64,000 nt of DNA from Collinsella aerofaciens (lineage in GTDB: Bacteria; Actinomycetota; Coriobacteriia; Coriobacteriales; Coriobacteriaceae). Made by a program: the position numbers and the translations under genes. The DNA is taken from assembly GCF_020181355.1 (NCBI RefSeq), contig NZ_CP084004.1:434001-498000 (forward strand), given 5' to 3'. Each line of letters opens with the position of its first letter. The stretch's first letter is position 1. Shown one piece after another: positions 1 to 8,477 of this stretch. A model generated the notes under the pieces. The model was not told where the DNA came from, ran no database searches, and worked only from the letters and a program-made list of their open reading frames with translations.

Positions 1-15
1 TTATCCGGAAGTAAG

Positions 16-750
16 ATGCGGAAAATTAAGTTCGGAACAACTGTTCAGGCGACGACCCCGGAGAAAATCGAAGAGCTACGCCTCAAGAACCCCGAATCAG
101 TCAGAAGCACCGGCGAGGCTATCGACTATCTATGCAACCTGCTCACGGGGTTGCAGCCGAGGGTCGCCAGGGCCCTCGATGAGGCGTGCCTCAGGGAAGC
201 TCGGCAAATCACCAATGAAATGAAGGCCCTTCCCGTTGACGGATCAGAAGAAATGAGTTTTAGTCAATTGGAACTTTATCGAGAGCAATTCCAGAGGCTC
301 CACGACCATTTCTCTTTATATTGCGAGAAAGAGGAGAGGCCCCAGGGAATGAGACGGGTCGATCTCCTCGGCGGCGATTACGCTGTCCTCCCCTCCTCTT
401 GGACTTTATTGGAAACAGAGGAATGCGCGAAGTCTTGCAGCCAGGTCGGAATTATCGAAATTCGCGGCGGCGCAAAATACGATGCGCCTCATTTTGCCTT
501 CTTCCATAACGGAGAGTACAGTCAAAAGGACAAATTGCAGCGCGCAACCAAACTCTGGCCCCGCATGACCGACGTGATGCGCGACGAGGTCAAACTGGTC
601 ACAGATGATGAGGGACATTACCTAAATATGGACGAGCACCTAGCCGCCCCCATCATTTGTTATTTCAACCTTCTAGATGCCAGCTACTATCAGTCTATGG
701 AGCTGGAGCCGCCATATGGCGCAATGATCTACCGAAACAATGTCGCTTAA
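16..750 (+). CDS. Hypothetical protein on integrative element
   Basis: A 244-residue protein that I do not recognise. It has no signal peptide, membrane segment or obvious catalytic motif; it is mixed charged, probably soluble and cytoplasmic. A weak ribosome site (GGAAG) lies just before the ATG at 16. It is convergent with the integrase at 788-2065 and shares a bidirectional terminator with it, so it belongs to the mobile element ending at the tRNA fragment near 2337. Its A+T content is higher than that of the chromosomal genes to the right, consistent with cargo. Function unknown. Confidence 0.7.
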   Translation: MRKIKFGTTVQATTPEKIEELRLKNPESVRSTGEAIDYLCNLLTGLQPRVARALDEACLREARQITNEMKALPVDGSEEMSFSQLELYREQFQRLHDHFSLYCEKEERPQGMRRVDLLGGDYAVLPSSWTLLETEECAKSCSQVGIIEIRGGAKYDAPHFAFFHNGEYSQKDKLQRATKLWPRMTDVMRDEVKLVTDDEGHYLNMDEHLAAPIICYFNLLDASYYQSMELEPPYGAMIYRNNVA

Positions 751-779
751 AAAAGAGGCCCCAAAGGGGCCTCTTTTTT
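749..779. terminator. Bidirectional rho-independent terminator
   Basis: The arms AGAGGCCCC and GGGGCCTCT close a small AAA loop, with an A-run on the left and a T-run on the right, so the hairpin can stop both the unknown gene (plus) and the integrase (minus) that converge here. Confidence 0.9.
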
Positions 780-787
780 AGCCCTTT

Positions 788-2065
788 TTAGCCCTTCAGC
801 AGATCATCCAGCACTGATGCTGCCTTCTGGTCATTTGCCTCGATAAAGTGGCTATAGATAGACAGCGTCGTCGATGGGCTAGCATGGCCCAAACGCGCCT
901 GGATCGTCTTAATGTCCGCATTGGCACCAACGAGCAAAGTCGCTTGCGTATGTCTAAGCTCATGAGGCTTCAGCCCGCTATAACCCGTATAGCGGGTACG
1001 TTTGACGCCGTCACTCCCAATGACTTCCCTGCTCTCCTTAAAAGTACCGAAGCCGTTTTTCGCCGCAAACAGCCTAAACGCCCTTGAATAGTTATGTCCA
1101 TCCATCCGGGTCACAAGAGCCCGTTTGCCGTTGGCGGCGTCAACGATCCCAATGGAATGGACAATGGGCGTTTCTCCAGTCTGCCCCACTGCAAAGGAAT
1201 CGAACTCACTCCGCTGAATGGCTTTCCACCTGTCCAGATAGTCGGCAAGTTCATTTCCAACCGAAATCTTACGCCTGCTCATCTTTGATTTAGGCGGCCT
1301 CAATGTCCTGTCGTTCGTATATTGCTTTACTATCCTCAGAGTCTTGGCGTCGGGGTCATAATCCTCCCATGAGAGACCAAGGGCCTCCCCCTTCCTCAAA
1401 CCGCAGAGAAGTAGAAGCATTGTGCATGTGATAAAGGAAGATGGCTTCTCCTCCAAAAGGACCGCAAGAAGCCTTGCCGCCTCATCGGCGCTCAGCGCCT
1501 TACGAGCCTCGACATTCTGCTTGGGCAGTTTCACTCCCCTACAAGGGTTTTTGCCCACGAGGTCGTTATCGACGGCATCCTCCATTACCTGTTTGAGCTT
1601 GATGTGGATGCGGCGAATTTCACTTTCGCTGAATCGGCCTTCTTTTCTAGCCTTGGCATAAGCAGTGCGAACGTCATCCGATTTAAGCCGAGTGAGATCG
1701 GGATTGCCGAACAGCTCGCGTATGTGACGAATGTCCAAACCTTCACGCTCATAAGCAAGAGGTGATCCCATGGTCGACTCCCTGTTCGCGTGAAACCTGT
1801 CCGCATAATCTGATAGGCCCAGAGGACCATTGCCACGGTTGGAAGCGCCCTCAAGTTCAGCTCTATAGGCCTCCAGCGCCTTGGCGACTTCACTCGGCCA
1901 GTTTTTCGGGTTCTTGCTTCTGCAGTGAACCCTGCGTGACGGACTACGGCGGTACCGTCCTGTCTCCGGATCTTTTCCCAGGGAAAAATAAATCCGATAG
2001 ACGCCTTTGCTCTTATCGATGCATTCCGATGTGCCGCGAGCGGTCTTTTTTATCAATCCCTGCAA
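788..2065 (-). CDS. int: Site-specific tyrosine recombinase (phage/ICE integrase)
   Basis: A 425-residue integrase that would catalyse integration and excision of the element at the tRNA-Thr site near 2293-2337. The N-terminal ~70 residues are basic and resemble an arm-binding domain; residues ~80-180 form the SAM-like core-binding domain; the C-terminal catalytic domain carries CGLRKGEALGL (first Arg), HELRH (His-x-x-Arg), LGH and the nucleophile Tyr in SIYSHF. The start is taken as TTG at 2065, preceded by GAGGG with 6-7 nt spacing; the nearby ATG is out of frame. It reads away from the att site, the usual arrangement for integrases sited at one end of an element. A 25-bp hairpin lies directly upstream of its ribosome site. 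Confidence 0.95.
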   Translation of the reverse strand: MQGLIKKTARGTSECIDKSKGVYRIYFSLGKDPETGRYRRSPSRRVHCRSKNPKNWPSEVAKALEAYRAELEGASNRGNGPLGLSDYADRFHANRESTMGSPLAYEREGLDIRHIRELFGNPDLTRLKSDDVRTAYAKARKEGRFSESEIRRIHIKLKQVMEDAVDNDLVGKNPCRGVKLPKQNVEARKALSADEAARLLAVLLEEKPSSFITCTMLLLLCGLRKGEALGLSWEDYDPDAKTLRIVKQYTNDRTLRPPKSKMSRRKISVGNELADYLDRWKAIQRSEFDSFAVGQTGETPIVHSIGIVDAANGKRALVTRMDGHNYSRAFRLFAAKNGFGTFKESREVIGSDGVKRTRYTGYSGLKPHELRHTQATLLVGANADIKTIQARLGHASPSTTLSIYSHFIEANDQKAASVLDDLLKG

Positions 2066-2083
2066 TCATATCCCTCGTTAGAT

Positions 2084-2140
2084 TTTCGATTAGGCTTGCT
2101 GGCAAAGCCTTTAAAGCTTTGCCAGCAAGCCTAATCGAAA
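2084..2140. repeat. Perfect 25-bp inverted repeat upstream of integrase
   Basis: Arms 2084-2108 and 2116-2140 are exact reverse complements around a 7-nt loop CTTTAAA. The structure would lie in the 5' leader of the integrase transcript, a few bases before its ribosome site, or it could be a recombinase/excisionase binding region of the attachment site. Confidence 0.85.
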
Positions 2141-2141
2141 C

Positions 2142-2175
2142 TTTTCACACTTTCAAGTCTCTCTAAGTGTGAAAA
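2142..2175. repeat. 11-bp inverted repeat near att site
   Basis: TTTTCACACTT at 2142-2152 and AAGTGTGAAAA at 2165-2175 are exact complements with a 12-nt spacer. It is in the AT-rich stretch between the integrase and the tRNA fragment; it could be a regulator operator or an integrase arm-type site. Confidence 0.7.
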
Positions 2176-2292
2176 TAGTGGGAAATATGATTCTAATAGC
2201 TAGCTCAATAATTGTTAATTACCTATTTCTACCTGCGCTTCCTTTTAATTCAGTGAAATTGGCCTCATCTCGTCAAATGCCGAATTCACGTA

Positions 2293-2337
2293 CTCGTAAA
2301 GCGGGGGTCACCGGTTCGAGCCCGGTCGCTGGCTCCA
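2293..2337 (+). other. Attachment site: 3' part of tRNA-Thr (CGT)
   Basis: From CTCGTAA (anticodon loop, anticodon CGT) through the anticodon 3' strand AGCGG, a five-base variable loop, a paired T-arm ACCGG-TTCGAGC-CCGGT, acceptor strand CGCTGGC, discriminator T and CCA, every segment has canonical length. The 5' half is absent: the bases before the anticodon loop do not pair with AGCGG, and no GCCAGCG is present upstream. This is what integration within the anticodon loop leaves at one end of an element; the intact tRNA-Thr should lie beyond the left edge of the window. Confidence 0.85.
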
Positions 2338-2348
2338 TTGCACAAGAT

Positions 2349-2371
2349 AGCCGCCTTCGGGCGGCTTTTTT
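2349..2371 (+). terminator. Terminator after tRNA-Thr fragment
   Basis: AGCCGCC-TTCG-GGCGGCT followed by a T-run. It sits 11 bases after the CCA and is probably the original terminator of the target tRNA gene. Confidence 0.9.
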
Positions 2372-2545
2372 GTTGCTGATTTCGGGCGCGCTTCCGCCAA
2401 TCCAAGCACAACGCCGCCGGAAACTCTCCTACTCAACAAAAGCCCCGCCAACCGCAATCCCCAAAGGAACCGCGTTCAGCGGGGCCCAAGCGAGCTCCCC
2501 CAAGGGATAACGCTCGCAACACGAACAGCTCAGCCGAGCAGCGCG

Positions 2546-3019
2546 CTACTCCTCCCAGTAAGCATCTGCAAGCAGCTTAAAGCAAATCTTCTTGACCGGC
2601 TGCGCGCCATCGCCCTGGAACTCGAGCGTGGGCATGTGAGGCTCGCCGGCAACAAACAGCGCAAACTTGTCGTCAGCAAGATCGCCGGCGATCGAGGCGT
2701 CGGAATCGACCAGATCGTAGTCGTCCTTCTCGTCAAACTCCTGAACCAGCGTCAGGCTGCCCGTGGCAACCTTAAAGGCCTCGCGACCCTCGACATCGAT
2801 CTGCAGGTCGTGATAGCGCTGATGCGTCTCATAGTGAGCCTCGGCTTCGGGACGCGTCGTGGGAGCCATGACGTTCGCAAAGACCTTGTCGCCCAGAATC
2901 GGATGGCTGCCGACCTCGAGCTTCGCCGGATCGTTCTCCTCGAGCCAGTCGATCAGCACGTCGAGGCCCTTGAGCATTCCACGGTACTCCTCGATATCGC
3001 CCAATGCACCGTAAATCAT
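2546..3019 (-). CDS. YhcH/YjgK/YiaL family protein
   Basis: A 157-residue cupin-fold protein of the YhcH/YjgK/YiaL (DUF386) family, members of which act on sugars such as sialic acid or accompany beta-galactoside and sialic acid operons, possibly as anomerases. Family features visible are HYETHQRYHDLQ and the C-terminal KKICFKLL stretch. It lies downstream of the PfkB kinase, on the same strand, separated by a remnant of a nagA gene. It probably helps process amino-sugar or hexose intermediates of this locus. Substrate cannot be told from sequence. Confidence 0.9.
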   Translation of the reverse strand: MIYGALGDIEEYRGMLKGLDVLIDWLEENDPAKLEVGSHPILGDKVFANVMAPTTRPEAEAHYETHQRYHDLQIDVEGREAFKVATGSLTLVQEFDEKDDYDLVDSDASIAGDLADDKFALFVAGEPHMPTLEFQGDGAQPVKKICFKLLADAYWEE

Positions 3020-3051
3020 CTAAATCCCCTCTCGGATCGTTTCTTTGGCGG

Positions 3052-3195
3052 CTACTCGGCAAACGCATTACCGACGCTGTTGCCACCCACATGCGTCTCG
3101 ACCAGGGTAAGGTCGGGATTGAACACGACAGTGTCGGCGTCGCGCCCCGGCATAATGCTACTGCACTTGTCGTCGACATGAGCTGGCAACCGATG
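3052..3195 (-). pseudogene. Remnant of nagA (C-terminal 40-odd codons)
   Basis: Read on the minus strand, this stretch encodes about 45 residues ending in SVGNAFAE and a stop. It aligns with the last 42 residues of the intact NagA at 5910-7079 at 31 of 42 positions, sharing SIMPGRDAD, LTLVET and SVGNAF. No upstream part of nagA remains: the fragment begins only about 20 bases after the kinase stop. It is therefore a decayed duplicate or recombination scar. The divergence shows it is not a recent copy. Confidence 0.85.
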
Positions 3196-3216
3196 CCGGG
3201 GCCGCAGCACAAGCTC

Positions 3217-4152
3217 CTACAGCTCGGTCACGACAACGCCGTTGTAAACCTCGTCCCAACGATCCATAACCAAGTGGCCAGTCATGGGATCCATGGCATT
3301 GAGTTTGCCGCAGGTGTTGGCGGTACGCAGCACCGTCTCGTCGTCGGCTCCGGCAGCAATCGCATGTGCGAAGCCGGCAATGGTCGAATCGCCAGAGCCC
3401 GTAGCGTTAACGGCGGGGATATCGGGGGTCTTGGCGCGGAACGCACGGCCGTTATGGAAACCAACGGAGCCGGCAGCGCCCATAGATACGACGACCCAGG
3501 GGATATCGGAGAAGCGGGCGTCAGAGGCGAGCGCGGAACGGAGCTCGTCCACATCGTCGGTGGTAAAGCTCGTGCCCAGAAGGCCGTTAATTTCGGTCAG
3601 GTTAGGCTTAACCAGCTCAGGCTTGACCTCGGACTTGAGCGCAGCCTCGAGCGAGGCGCCCGAGGTATCGAGCAGCACCTTGGCGCCGGCGTTCTCTGCA
3701 ATGCCCGTGATCTTAGCGTAGTAGTCCGCCTCGACGCCGCGGGGCAGCGAACCCGAGATGGTAACGACATCGGCCTTGCTCGCAAGCTCGGCGAACTTGG
3801 CGGTAAAGGCATCGAGCTCCTCGGGGGCAATCGTCGGGCCGCTCTCGAGCAGCTCGGTCTGGTTGCCGGCGTGGAGGATGTTGAGACAAATGCGAGTCTC
3901 GCCCTTGATGGGCACAAAATCATTCTTAATGCCGTTAGCATCCATGAGCTCGGCCATATAGGCGCCCATATGACCACCAAGCAAGCCGGTTGCCACGACA
4001 TCGTCGCCCAGCTGGCCCAGGACGCGGGCCACGTTGAGGCCCTTACCGCCGGCGGTCTTTTCGGGCGTCACGCGGTTGACGTCGTCGATAATGAGCTCAT
4101 CGAGCTGATAGCGCGTATCGACGGACGGGTTCATCGTAACGGTGAGGATCAT
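3217..4152 (-). CDS. PfkB-family sugar-phosphate kinase (probable tagatose-6-phosphate kinase)
   Basis: A 311-residue ribokinase-fold kinase of the 1-phosphofructokinase/LacC type. It has the N-terminal TMNPSVD, the glycine motif TAGGKGLNVAR, and the C-terminal anion hole and catalytic base NATGSGDSTIAGF. In context with AgaS and a galactosamine-type PTS, phosphorylation of tagatose-6-P to tagatose-1,6-bisP is the likely reaction; fructose-1-P kinase is the alternative. The start is ATG 4152 because AAGGAG lies 6-7 nt upstream; a longer in-frame extension to 4191 has no such site. It is 59 bases after the mutarotase gene and probably co-transcribed. Confidence 0.9.
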   Translation of the reverse strand: MILTVTMNPSVDTRYQLDELIIDDVNRVTPEKTAGGKGLNVARVLGQLGDDVVATGLLGGHMGAYMAELMDANGIKNDFVPIKGETRICLNILHAGNQTELLESGPTIAPEELDAFTAKFAELASKADVVTISGSLPRGVEADYYAKITGIAENAGAKVLLDTSGASLEAALKSEVKPELVKPNLTEINGLLGTSFTTDDVDELRSALASDARFSDIPWVVVSMGAAGSVGFHNGRAFRAKTPDIPAVNATGSGDSTIAGFAHAIAAGADDETVLRTANTCGKLNAMDPMTGHLVMDRWDEVYNGVVVTEL

Positions 4153-4211
4153 TTCTAGCTCCTTATCTCGCAGGCTCCTTATGCCTTGCAAAACGAATTG
4201 GCTACATGCGA

Positions 4212-5093
4212 CTACAGAATCTCGATTGTGAACGAGCGCACGATGGTTTCTTTGGGCTTGGCGATAAGGCAGCCGCGCTTGTGCTCAAGCACGTCGTCCT
4301 CATCGGAGCAGGTCGAAAGACCGCCCCAGGGCTCAACTGCCACAAAATCACCCTCGGGCTTGCTCCACACAATGAGGTACGGGAAGCCCTCAAAGCTCAG
4401 GCGAACACCCTTGTCCTCGCCCTTTTTGGAAAGCGTGACCTGACGGCTCTCGAGCACGTCAAAGATGGTCTCCGCAAAATCGAAGAGCTCATGTGACAGA
4501 GGCAGCGTCTTTCCCACCATGGGGTTCTTGGAGCGGTTGGTCACGTCAATCAAGCCAGTCGAGGGGACGGCAGCGCAAAGCTCAGCAGCCTCGTCTTTCT
4601 CAAAACGCAACTCGTAGTCCGTATAGGCCTCGCCCTCATCGAGCGGGCACCTAAAGCCGGGGTGTCCACCGATAAAGAAAGGCATGTCCTCGGTGCCCTC
4701 GTTGGTAACCTCATAGGAGACGCGCACGGCGGCGTCCTCGAGCGTATAGCGGGCGACAAGCTTAAACGGATACGGATAATCGCTCAGCAGCGCGGCGTTA
4801 TCCTCCGAAGCCAGGCACATCGCCAGCTCGTTCTCGCTCTGGCTCAGCAGCTTCCACTCCTGTTTGCGCGCAAACCCATGGCGGGCGAGCTTCACATGAT
4901 GTCCGGCAAACGTCATGGCGCTGTTATCGCGCAAACCTCCGCAAATCGGGAAGCAAATCGGTGCCTGGCCGGACCACACGGCGGGATCGCCCTGCCACAA
5001 GTACTCGCGACCTCCAGCCTCAATCGAGGTAAACGAACCACCGGCCGTGGAGACCTTGATAGAAATCGAATCGTTGGAGAGAGCGTATTCCAT
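4212..5093 (-). CDS. Aldose 1-epimerase family protein (LacX-like)
   Basis: A 293-residue galactose-mutarotase-like protein. It carries GGRDNS-like ICGGLRDN, the catalytic-type His in HGFAR, GGHPGF and the C-terminal VEPWGG motif of the YeaD/LacX branch, which interconvert anomers of hexoses or hexose-6-phosphates. Start ATG 5093 is preceded by AAAGGA; the longer reading to 5228 is not supported. It is upstream of the PfkB kinase on the same strand, the LacC-LacX pairing known from tagatose-6-P pathways of Firmicutes, though there the gene order differs. Confidence 0.9.
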   Translation of the reverse strand: MEYALSNDSISIKVSTAGGSFTSIEAGGREYLWQGDPAVWSGQAPICFPICGGLRDNSAMTFAGHHVKLARHGFARKQEWKLLSQSENELAMCLASEDNAALLSDYPYPFKLVARYTLEDAAVRVSYEVTNEGTEDMPFFIGGHPGFRCPLDEGEAYTDYELRFEKDEAAELCAAVPSTGLIDVTNRSKNPMVGKTLPLSHELFDFAETIFDVLESRQVTLSKKGEDKGVRLSFEGFPYLIVWSKPEGDFVAVEPWGGLSTCSDEDDVLEHKRGCLIAKPKETIVRSFTIEIL

Positions 5094-5249
5094 TGTCCAT
5101 CCTTTCGAACAACTGCTTTTTGCTCGCAAGAACCCGTCTCGGCCCTGACCAAAGGACAAACCCGCACGTTCATCGATGCGTCCGGTTTCCCAGCCATGCA
5201 ACGGGGTACCATACAGACATTGATGCAATTACAGCTGAAAGGCCTTCTT

Positions 5250-5834
5250 ATGCGAACCATCATCCTTTATGCCTCACACCACCACGGCAATACGAAAAAG
5301 CTCGTGGACGCCATCGTCGAGGCGCACCCCGAGATCGATACCCTCGACGTGAAGTCACTCGGTAAAAACGAGTACCCCGACCTGCACGAATACCATCTGA
5401 TCGGTGTCGCCACGGGCATCTATTACTCCGAGATCGACAAGGACATGGCACGCGTGCTCACGAACGTGCTGCAGCCGCAGGACAAGGTGTTTGGCCTTAT
5501 GACCTACGGTGGCAAAAACAAGTGGTACGGCAAGGATATCGATGGCATCTGCCGCATGAGGCAGGCCATCTTTATGGGCGTCTACGGCTGTCCCGGCTTT
5601 GATACGTGGGGGCCGTTCAAACTCACCGGCGGCGTCCAGAAGGGACACCCGACCGCTGAGGAAATTAAGGGCGCCGTCGACTTCTTCGACAAGATCGAAG
5701 ACGAGTATGGCGACATCATCGTCGAAGAGTACGCCAAGCGCGAGAAGCGTCTAGCATACGAAAAGGAGCATCCCGCGGGGGGTCTTGTGGCCGGCGTCAA
5801 GCGCACGGCAAAGAAGATCGTTAACAAGCTGTAA
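5250..5834 (+). CDS. Flavodoxin-domain protein
   Basis: A 194-residue flavodoxin-like protein, the only plus-strand gene in this block. The N-terminus IILYASHHHGNTKKL is the FMN phosphate-binding loop, followed by GVATGIYYSEID and the FGLMTYGG segment expected near the isoalloxazine. A basic C-terminal tail (RTAKKIVNKL) follows. It would act as a cytosolic electron carrier or flavin-dependent enzyme; its partner is unknown. Start ATG 5250 matches the family N-terminus; GAAAGG upstream is a modest ribosome site. It is divergent from the mutarotase gene, with a 156-bp shared promoter region. Confidence 0.9.
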   Translation: MRTIILYASHHHGNTKKLVDAIVEAHPEIDTLDVKSLGKNEYPDLHEYHLIGVATGIYYSEIDKDMARVLTNVLQPQDKVFGLMTYGGKNKWYGKDIDGICRMRQAIFMGVYGCPGFDTWGPFKLTGGVQKGHPTAEEIKGAVDFFDKIEDEYGDIIVEEYAKREKRLAYEKEHPAGGLVAGVKRTAKKIVNKL

Positions 5835-5865
5835 CTGTTAAGGTGCTTTTGAGCGTTTAACCCAT

Positions 5866-5903
5866 ACGGCGGGTCCGAGCAGATTCGGGCCCGCCGTCTT
5901 TTT
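5866..5903 (+). terminator. Terminator of the flavodoxin gene
   Basis: ACGGCGGGTCCGA and TCGGGCCCGCCGT pair closely around a GCAGAT loop and are followed by CTTTTT. It also lies at the end of convergent nagA. Confidence 0.85.
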
Positions 5904-5909
5904 CTATCG

Positions 5910-7079
5910 TTAATCGGTAAAGGCGTTGCCGACGCTCTGGCCGCCAACATACGTCTCGACGAGGGTGAGCTCATGGTCGAACACGACAAAGTCGGCGTCG
6001 CGACCCGGCATGATGCTGCCGCACTTATCCTCGATGTGCGCAGAGCGAGCCGGCACCTCGGTTGCCATGCGAATGGCGATATCAGCGCTGGCGATGCCCC
6101 AATCGACAATGTTCTTGACGCCCTGGGCAAGCGTGAGCACCGAGCCGGCAATGCTTTTGCCGTCGGCGAGCCAGCACAGGTTGTCCTTCATGATGACGTC
6201 CATGCCACCACTGGTGTAGCTGCCCTCGGGCATGCCGCCGCAGCCCAGGCAGTCGGTGATGAGCACCGTGTGCTGCCAGCCCTTTGCCTGCAGCAGTGCC
6301 TTGATGGCGGCAGGGTTTACGTGCTTGCCGTCACAGATGATCTCGGCGTAGGTCTCGGGCGTGGACATGGCAGCACCCACGACACCGGGCTCACGGTGAT
6401 GCAGACCGCGCTGGCCGTTATAGGTATGCGTAAAGCAGCTGGCACCGGCATTGATAGCGGCGATGCACTCATCGTAGGTGGCGTCGGAGTGACCGATGCT
6501 GGTCACCACGCCCTTGGCGTTCAGAGCAGCCGCATAAGCAGCGGCACCGTCGCGCTCGGCGGCCATGGCGCTCTTAACGATGCGACCGCCCGCAGCCTCC
6601 TGCCACTGGTCGAAAACCTCCTCGGAGGGGTCAATCAGGTAAGCGGGGTTCTGCGCGCCCACGTGCTTCATGGTAAAGAAGGGGCCCTCCAGGTAGATGC
6701 CCTGAATGCGGGCACCGCAGAAGTCGGGGCCGCGGCCCTCGTCCGCCTTGGCGATAGCAGCGCAGGCGTCCTTGATCTGTTCGACGCCATCGGTGAACGT
6801 CGTGGGCAGCCAGCTGGTGGTACCGCGACGGGCGAGCTCGGTTGAGCTGATATCGATGCCCTCGGGATCGTTATCGGTAGTTGAGTGGTTGTAGAAGCCA
6901 TGGATGTGAGTATCGACCATACCCGGTGCGATCCACGATCCCGTGTAGTCCTTAATCTCGCAAGAGGGCTCGTCGGCCTGCCAGGCGCCAAAAACGCCAT
7001 CCTCGACCATAAGATAGCCGCCCAGTTGCGGGCCTGCCGGCAAGAAGAACTTGTCAGCCTTAATTGCGTACGTGCTCAT
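5910..7079 (-). CDS. nagA: N-acetylglucosamine/galactosamine-6-phosphate deacetylase
   Basis: A 389-residue amidohydrolase that removes the acetyl group from N-acetyl-hexosamine-6-phosphate. Visible motifs: metal-site HIHG at residues 58-61, YLEGPF with the metal-binding Glu, IGHSDAT, FTHTYN (substrate/metal His), the catalytic Asp in ITDCLG, and the C-terminal PGRDADFVVFD. Start ATG 7079 has GAGGAG five bases upstream; a GTG two codons earlier is less likely. It follows agaS on the same strand, but a terminator stands between them. In this locus it probably supplies galactosamine-6-P (the AgaA role) as well as or instead of glucosamine-6-P. Confidence 0.95.
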   Translation of the reverse strand: MSTYAIKADKFFLPAGPQLGGYLMVEDGVFGAWQADEPSCEIKDYTGSWIAPGMVDTHIHGFYNHSTTDNDPEGIDISSTELARRGTTSWLPTTFTDGVEQIKDACAAIAKADEGRGPDFCGARIQGIYLEGPFFTMKHVGAQNPAYLIDPSEEVFDQWQEAAGGRIVKSAMAAERDGAAAYAAALNAKGVVTSIGHSDATYDECIAAINAGASCFTHTYNGQRGLHHREPGVVGAAMSTPETYAEIICDGKHVNPAAIKALLQAKGWQHTVLITDCLGCGGMPEGSYTSGGMDVIMKDNLCWLADGKSIAGSVLTLAQGVKNIVDWGIASADIAIRMATEVPARSAHIEDKCGSIMPGRDADFVVFDHELTLVETYVGGQSVGNAFTD

Positions 7080-7140
7080 ATGCACTCCTCGCTTCTAAAG
7101 CAGTTGACTGTGGTAATGCTTATACCCAGCTCACGTAAAA

Positions 7141-7178
7141 CAAAAAGCGCCCGCCCGCCGTTATGAGCGGACGGGCGC
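7141..7178 (-). terminator. Terminator of agaS
   Basis: On the minus strand GCGCCCGTCCGCTC pairs with GGCGGGCGGGCGC (with G-U pairs) and is followed by TTTTTG. It separates agaS from nagA. Confidence 0.85.
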
Positions 7179-7196
7179 CCTTACAGGGGGACGCGA

Positions 7197-8363
7197 TTAA
7201 GCGGTGAAGGGGTGAATCGTCACGCCCTTAACCACGCGGTTGACCGTGCCGGTGGGGCTCGGCGTATCGGGCGTGTTGCCCACGCGGACGGAGTTGAGCA
7301 GGCTGATAGCCTGGGCAAACATCACGAACGGCAGAGCAAGGTAACCCTCGGGAAGTGCCTCGTAGCCCTTAAAGGTGAAGGACTCACCCTCATAGACGGT
7401 GGCACCTTCCTGCTGAACGGCGATGGTGTGCTGAGCGATCTCGTCGCCACCGATCTCGTTGAGGATGTCGATGTCGTACTGACGGGTGTAGGCGTCGTTG
7501 TTGACGAACACGAAGACGAGCGTCTTATCGTCGACGAAGGACTTAGGTCCGTGACGATAGCCCATGGAGGTGTCGTAGGAAGTAGCGACCAGACCGTGAG
7601 CGAGCTCGAGGATCTTGAGCTGGCTCTCCTGAGCAAGGCCACCGAAGGAGCCAGAACCCAAGTAGGTCACGCGGTTGAAATCGCCAGCCAGGTAATCGGC
7701 GATCTCGGGCTCACGGGAGATGACCTCCTCGCCCATCTTGGCAATCGTCTCGACCCACTCGGCCTTCTGCTCGTCAGAGGCAGTGTCGAAAATAAGGGTG
7801 GAGAGCAGGGTCATGCAGGAATAAGAACCGGTCATGGCGAAGCCCTTGTCGTTGGCGCGCGGAATGAGCAGCGTCAGCGCATTGGGATCATCGGCAGACT
7901 CGACGGCAAGCTTGCCCTCGGGAGCGCAGGTGATGTTGAGGAACTTGACGTTGTGGACGAGCTCCTTGGCAACGGCAACGGCGGCAAGGCTCTCGGGGCT
8001 GTTGCCAGAGCGGGCAAAGGAAACCACGAGCGTGGGATCCTCGGCGCGCAGGAAGTCGCGCGGGGCGCTCACGATGTCGGTCGTGGCGATGGGCTTAAAG
8101 TCGTAGAGATCAGTGTTGCCAGCGTGACGCAGGTACGGGGCGCAGGTATCGCCAACGTAGTCGGACGTACCGGCACCGGTGAAGACAACGGACAGACGAC
8201 CCTCGCCCATAGCGCGAGCCTCGGCCAGGAAGGCCTCGATGGCCTCCTTGTTCTCGCGATAGATGTTGAGCGTATCACGCCAAAGCTCGGGCTGCTGAGC
8301 AATCTCGGCCGTGGTGATCTGGGCGCCGAGCTCGGTGAGCTCCTCGACACTCTTCTCGAACAT
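7197..8363 (-). CDS. agaS: SIS-domain galactosamine-6-phosphate deaminase/isomerase AgaS
   Basis: A 388-residue double-SIS-domain protein of the AgaS family, which converts galactosamine-6-phosphate to tagatose-6-phosphate plus ammonia. SIS motifs include FTGAGTSDYVGD near residue 60 and SFARSGNSPES near residue 115, with a second domain around YLGSGSFGGLA; MGYRHGPKSFVDD is characteristic of AgaS. It is preceded by a perfect TATAAT box and an operator-like palindrome, and followed by its own terminator, so it is probably monocistronic and induced by the amino sugar through the GntR regulator next door. Confidence 0.95.
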   Translation of the reverse strand: MFEKSVEELTELGAQITTAEIAQQPELWRDTLNIYRENKEAIEAFLAEARAMGEGRLSVVFTGAGTSDYVGDTCAPYLRHAGNTDLYDFKPIATTDIVSAPRDFLRAEDPTLVVSFARSGNSPESLAAVAVAKELVHNVKFLNITCAPEGKLAVESADDPNALTLLIPRANDKGFAMTGSYSCMTLLSTLIFDTASDEQKAEWVETIAKMGEEVISREPEIADYLAGDFNRVTYLGSGSFGGLAQESQLKILELAHGLVATSYDTSMGYRHGPKSFVDDKTLVFVFVNNDAYTRQYDIDILNEIGGDEIAQHTIAVQQEGATVYEGESFTFKGYEALPEGYLALPFVMFAQAISLLNSVRVGNTPDTPSPTGTVNRVVKGVTIHPFTA

Positions 8364-8402
8364 TTCTAATACCTCTCTCTAGAAGTAATCCTCTGACGTG
8401 CA

Positions 8403-8438
8403 ATTATACACTTCGGTTGGTTATCTGGTAGTAACCAG
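8403..8438 (-). promoter_or_regulatory. agaS promoter and operator
   Basis: On the minus strand TATAAT (8408-8403) precedes agaS by about 40 bases. The palindrome CTGGTAGTAACCAG at 8425-8438 covers the expected -35 region, which has no good TTGACA match. The same core recurs at 12718-12730 before the PTS operon. Repression by the adjacent GntR protein is the likely role; this is inference. Confidence 0.75.
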
Positions 8439-8477
8439 TTAAATGCAAAGAATCACCATATGGAAACGATGCGAGCA

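Noticed and set aside
2293-2337. Complete tRNA gene
   Set aside because: The 5' acceptor, D arm and 5' anticodon strand are missing, so it is only the 3' part left by integration.
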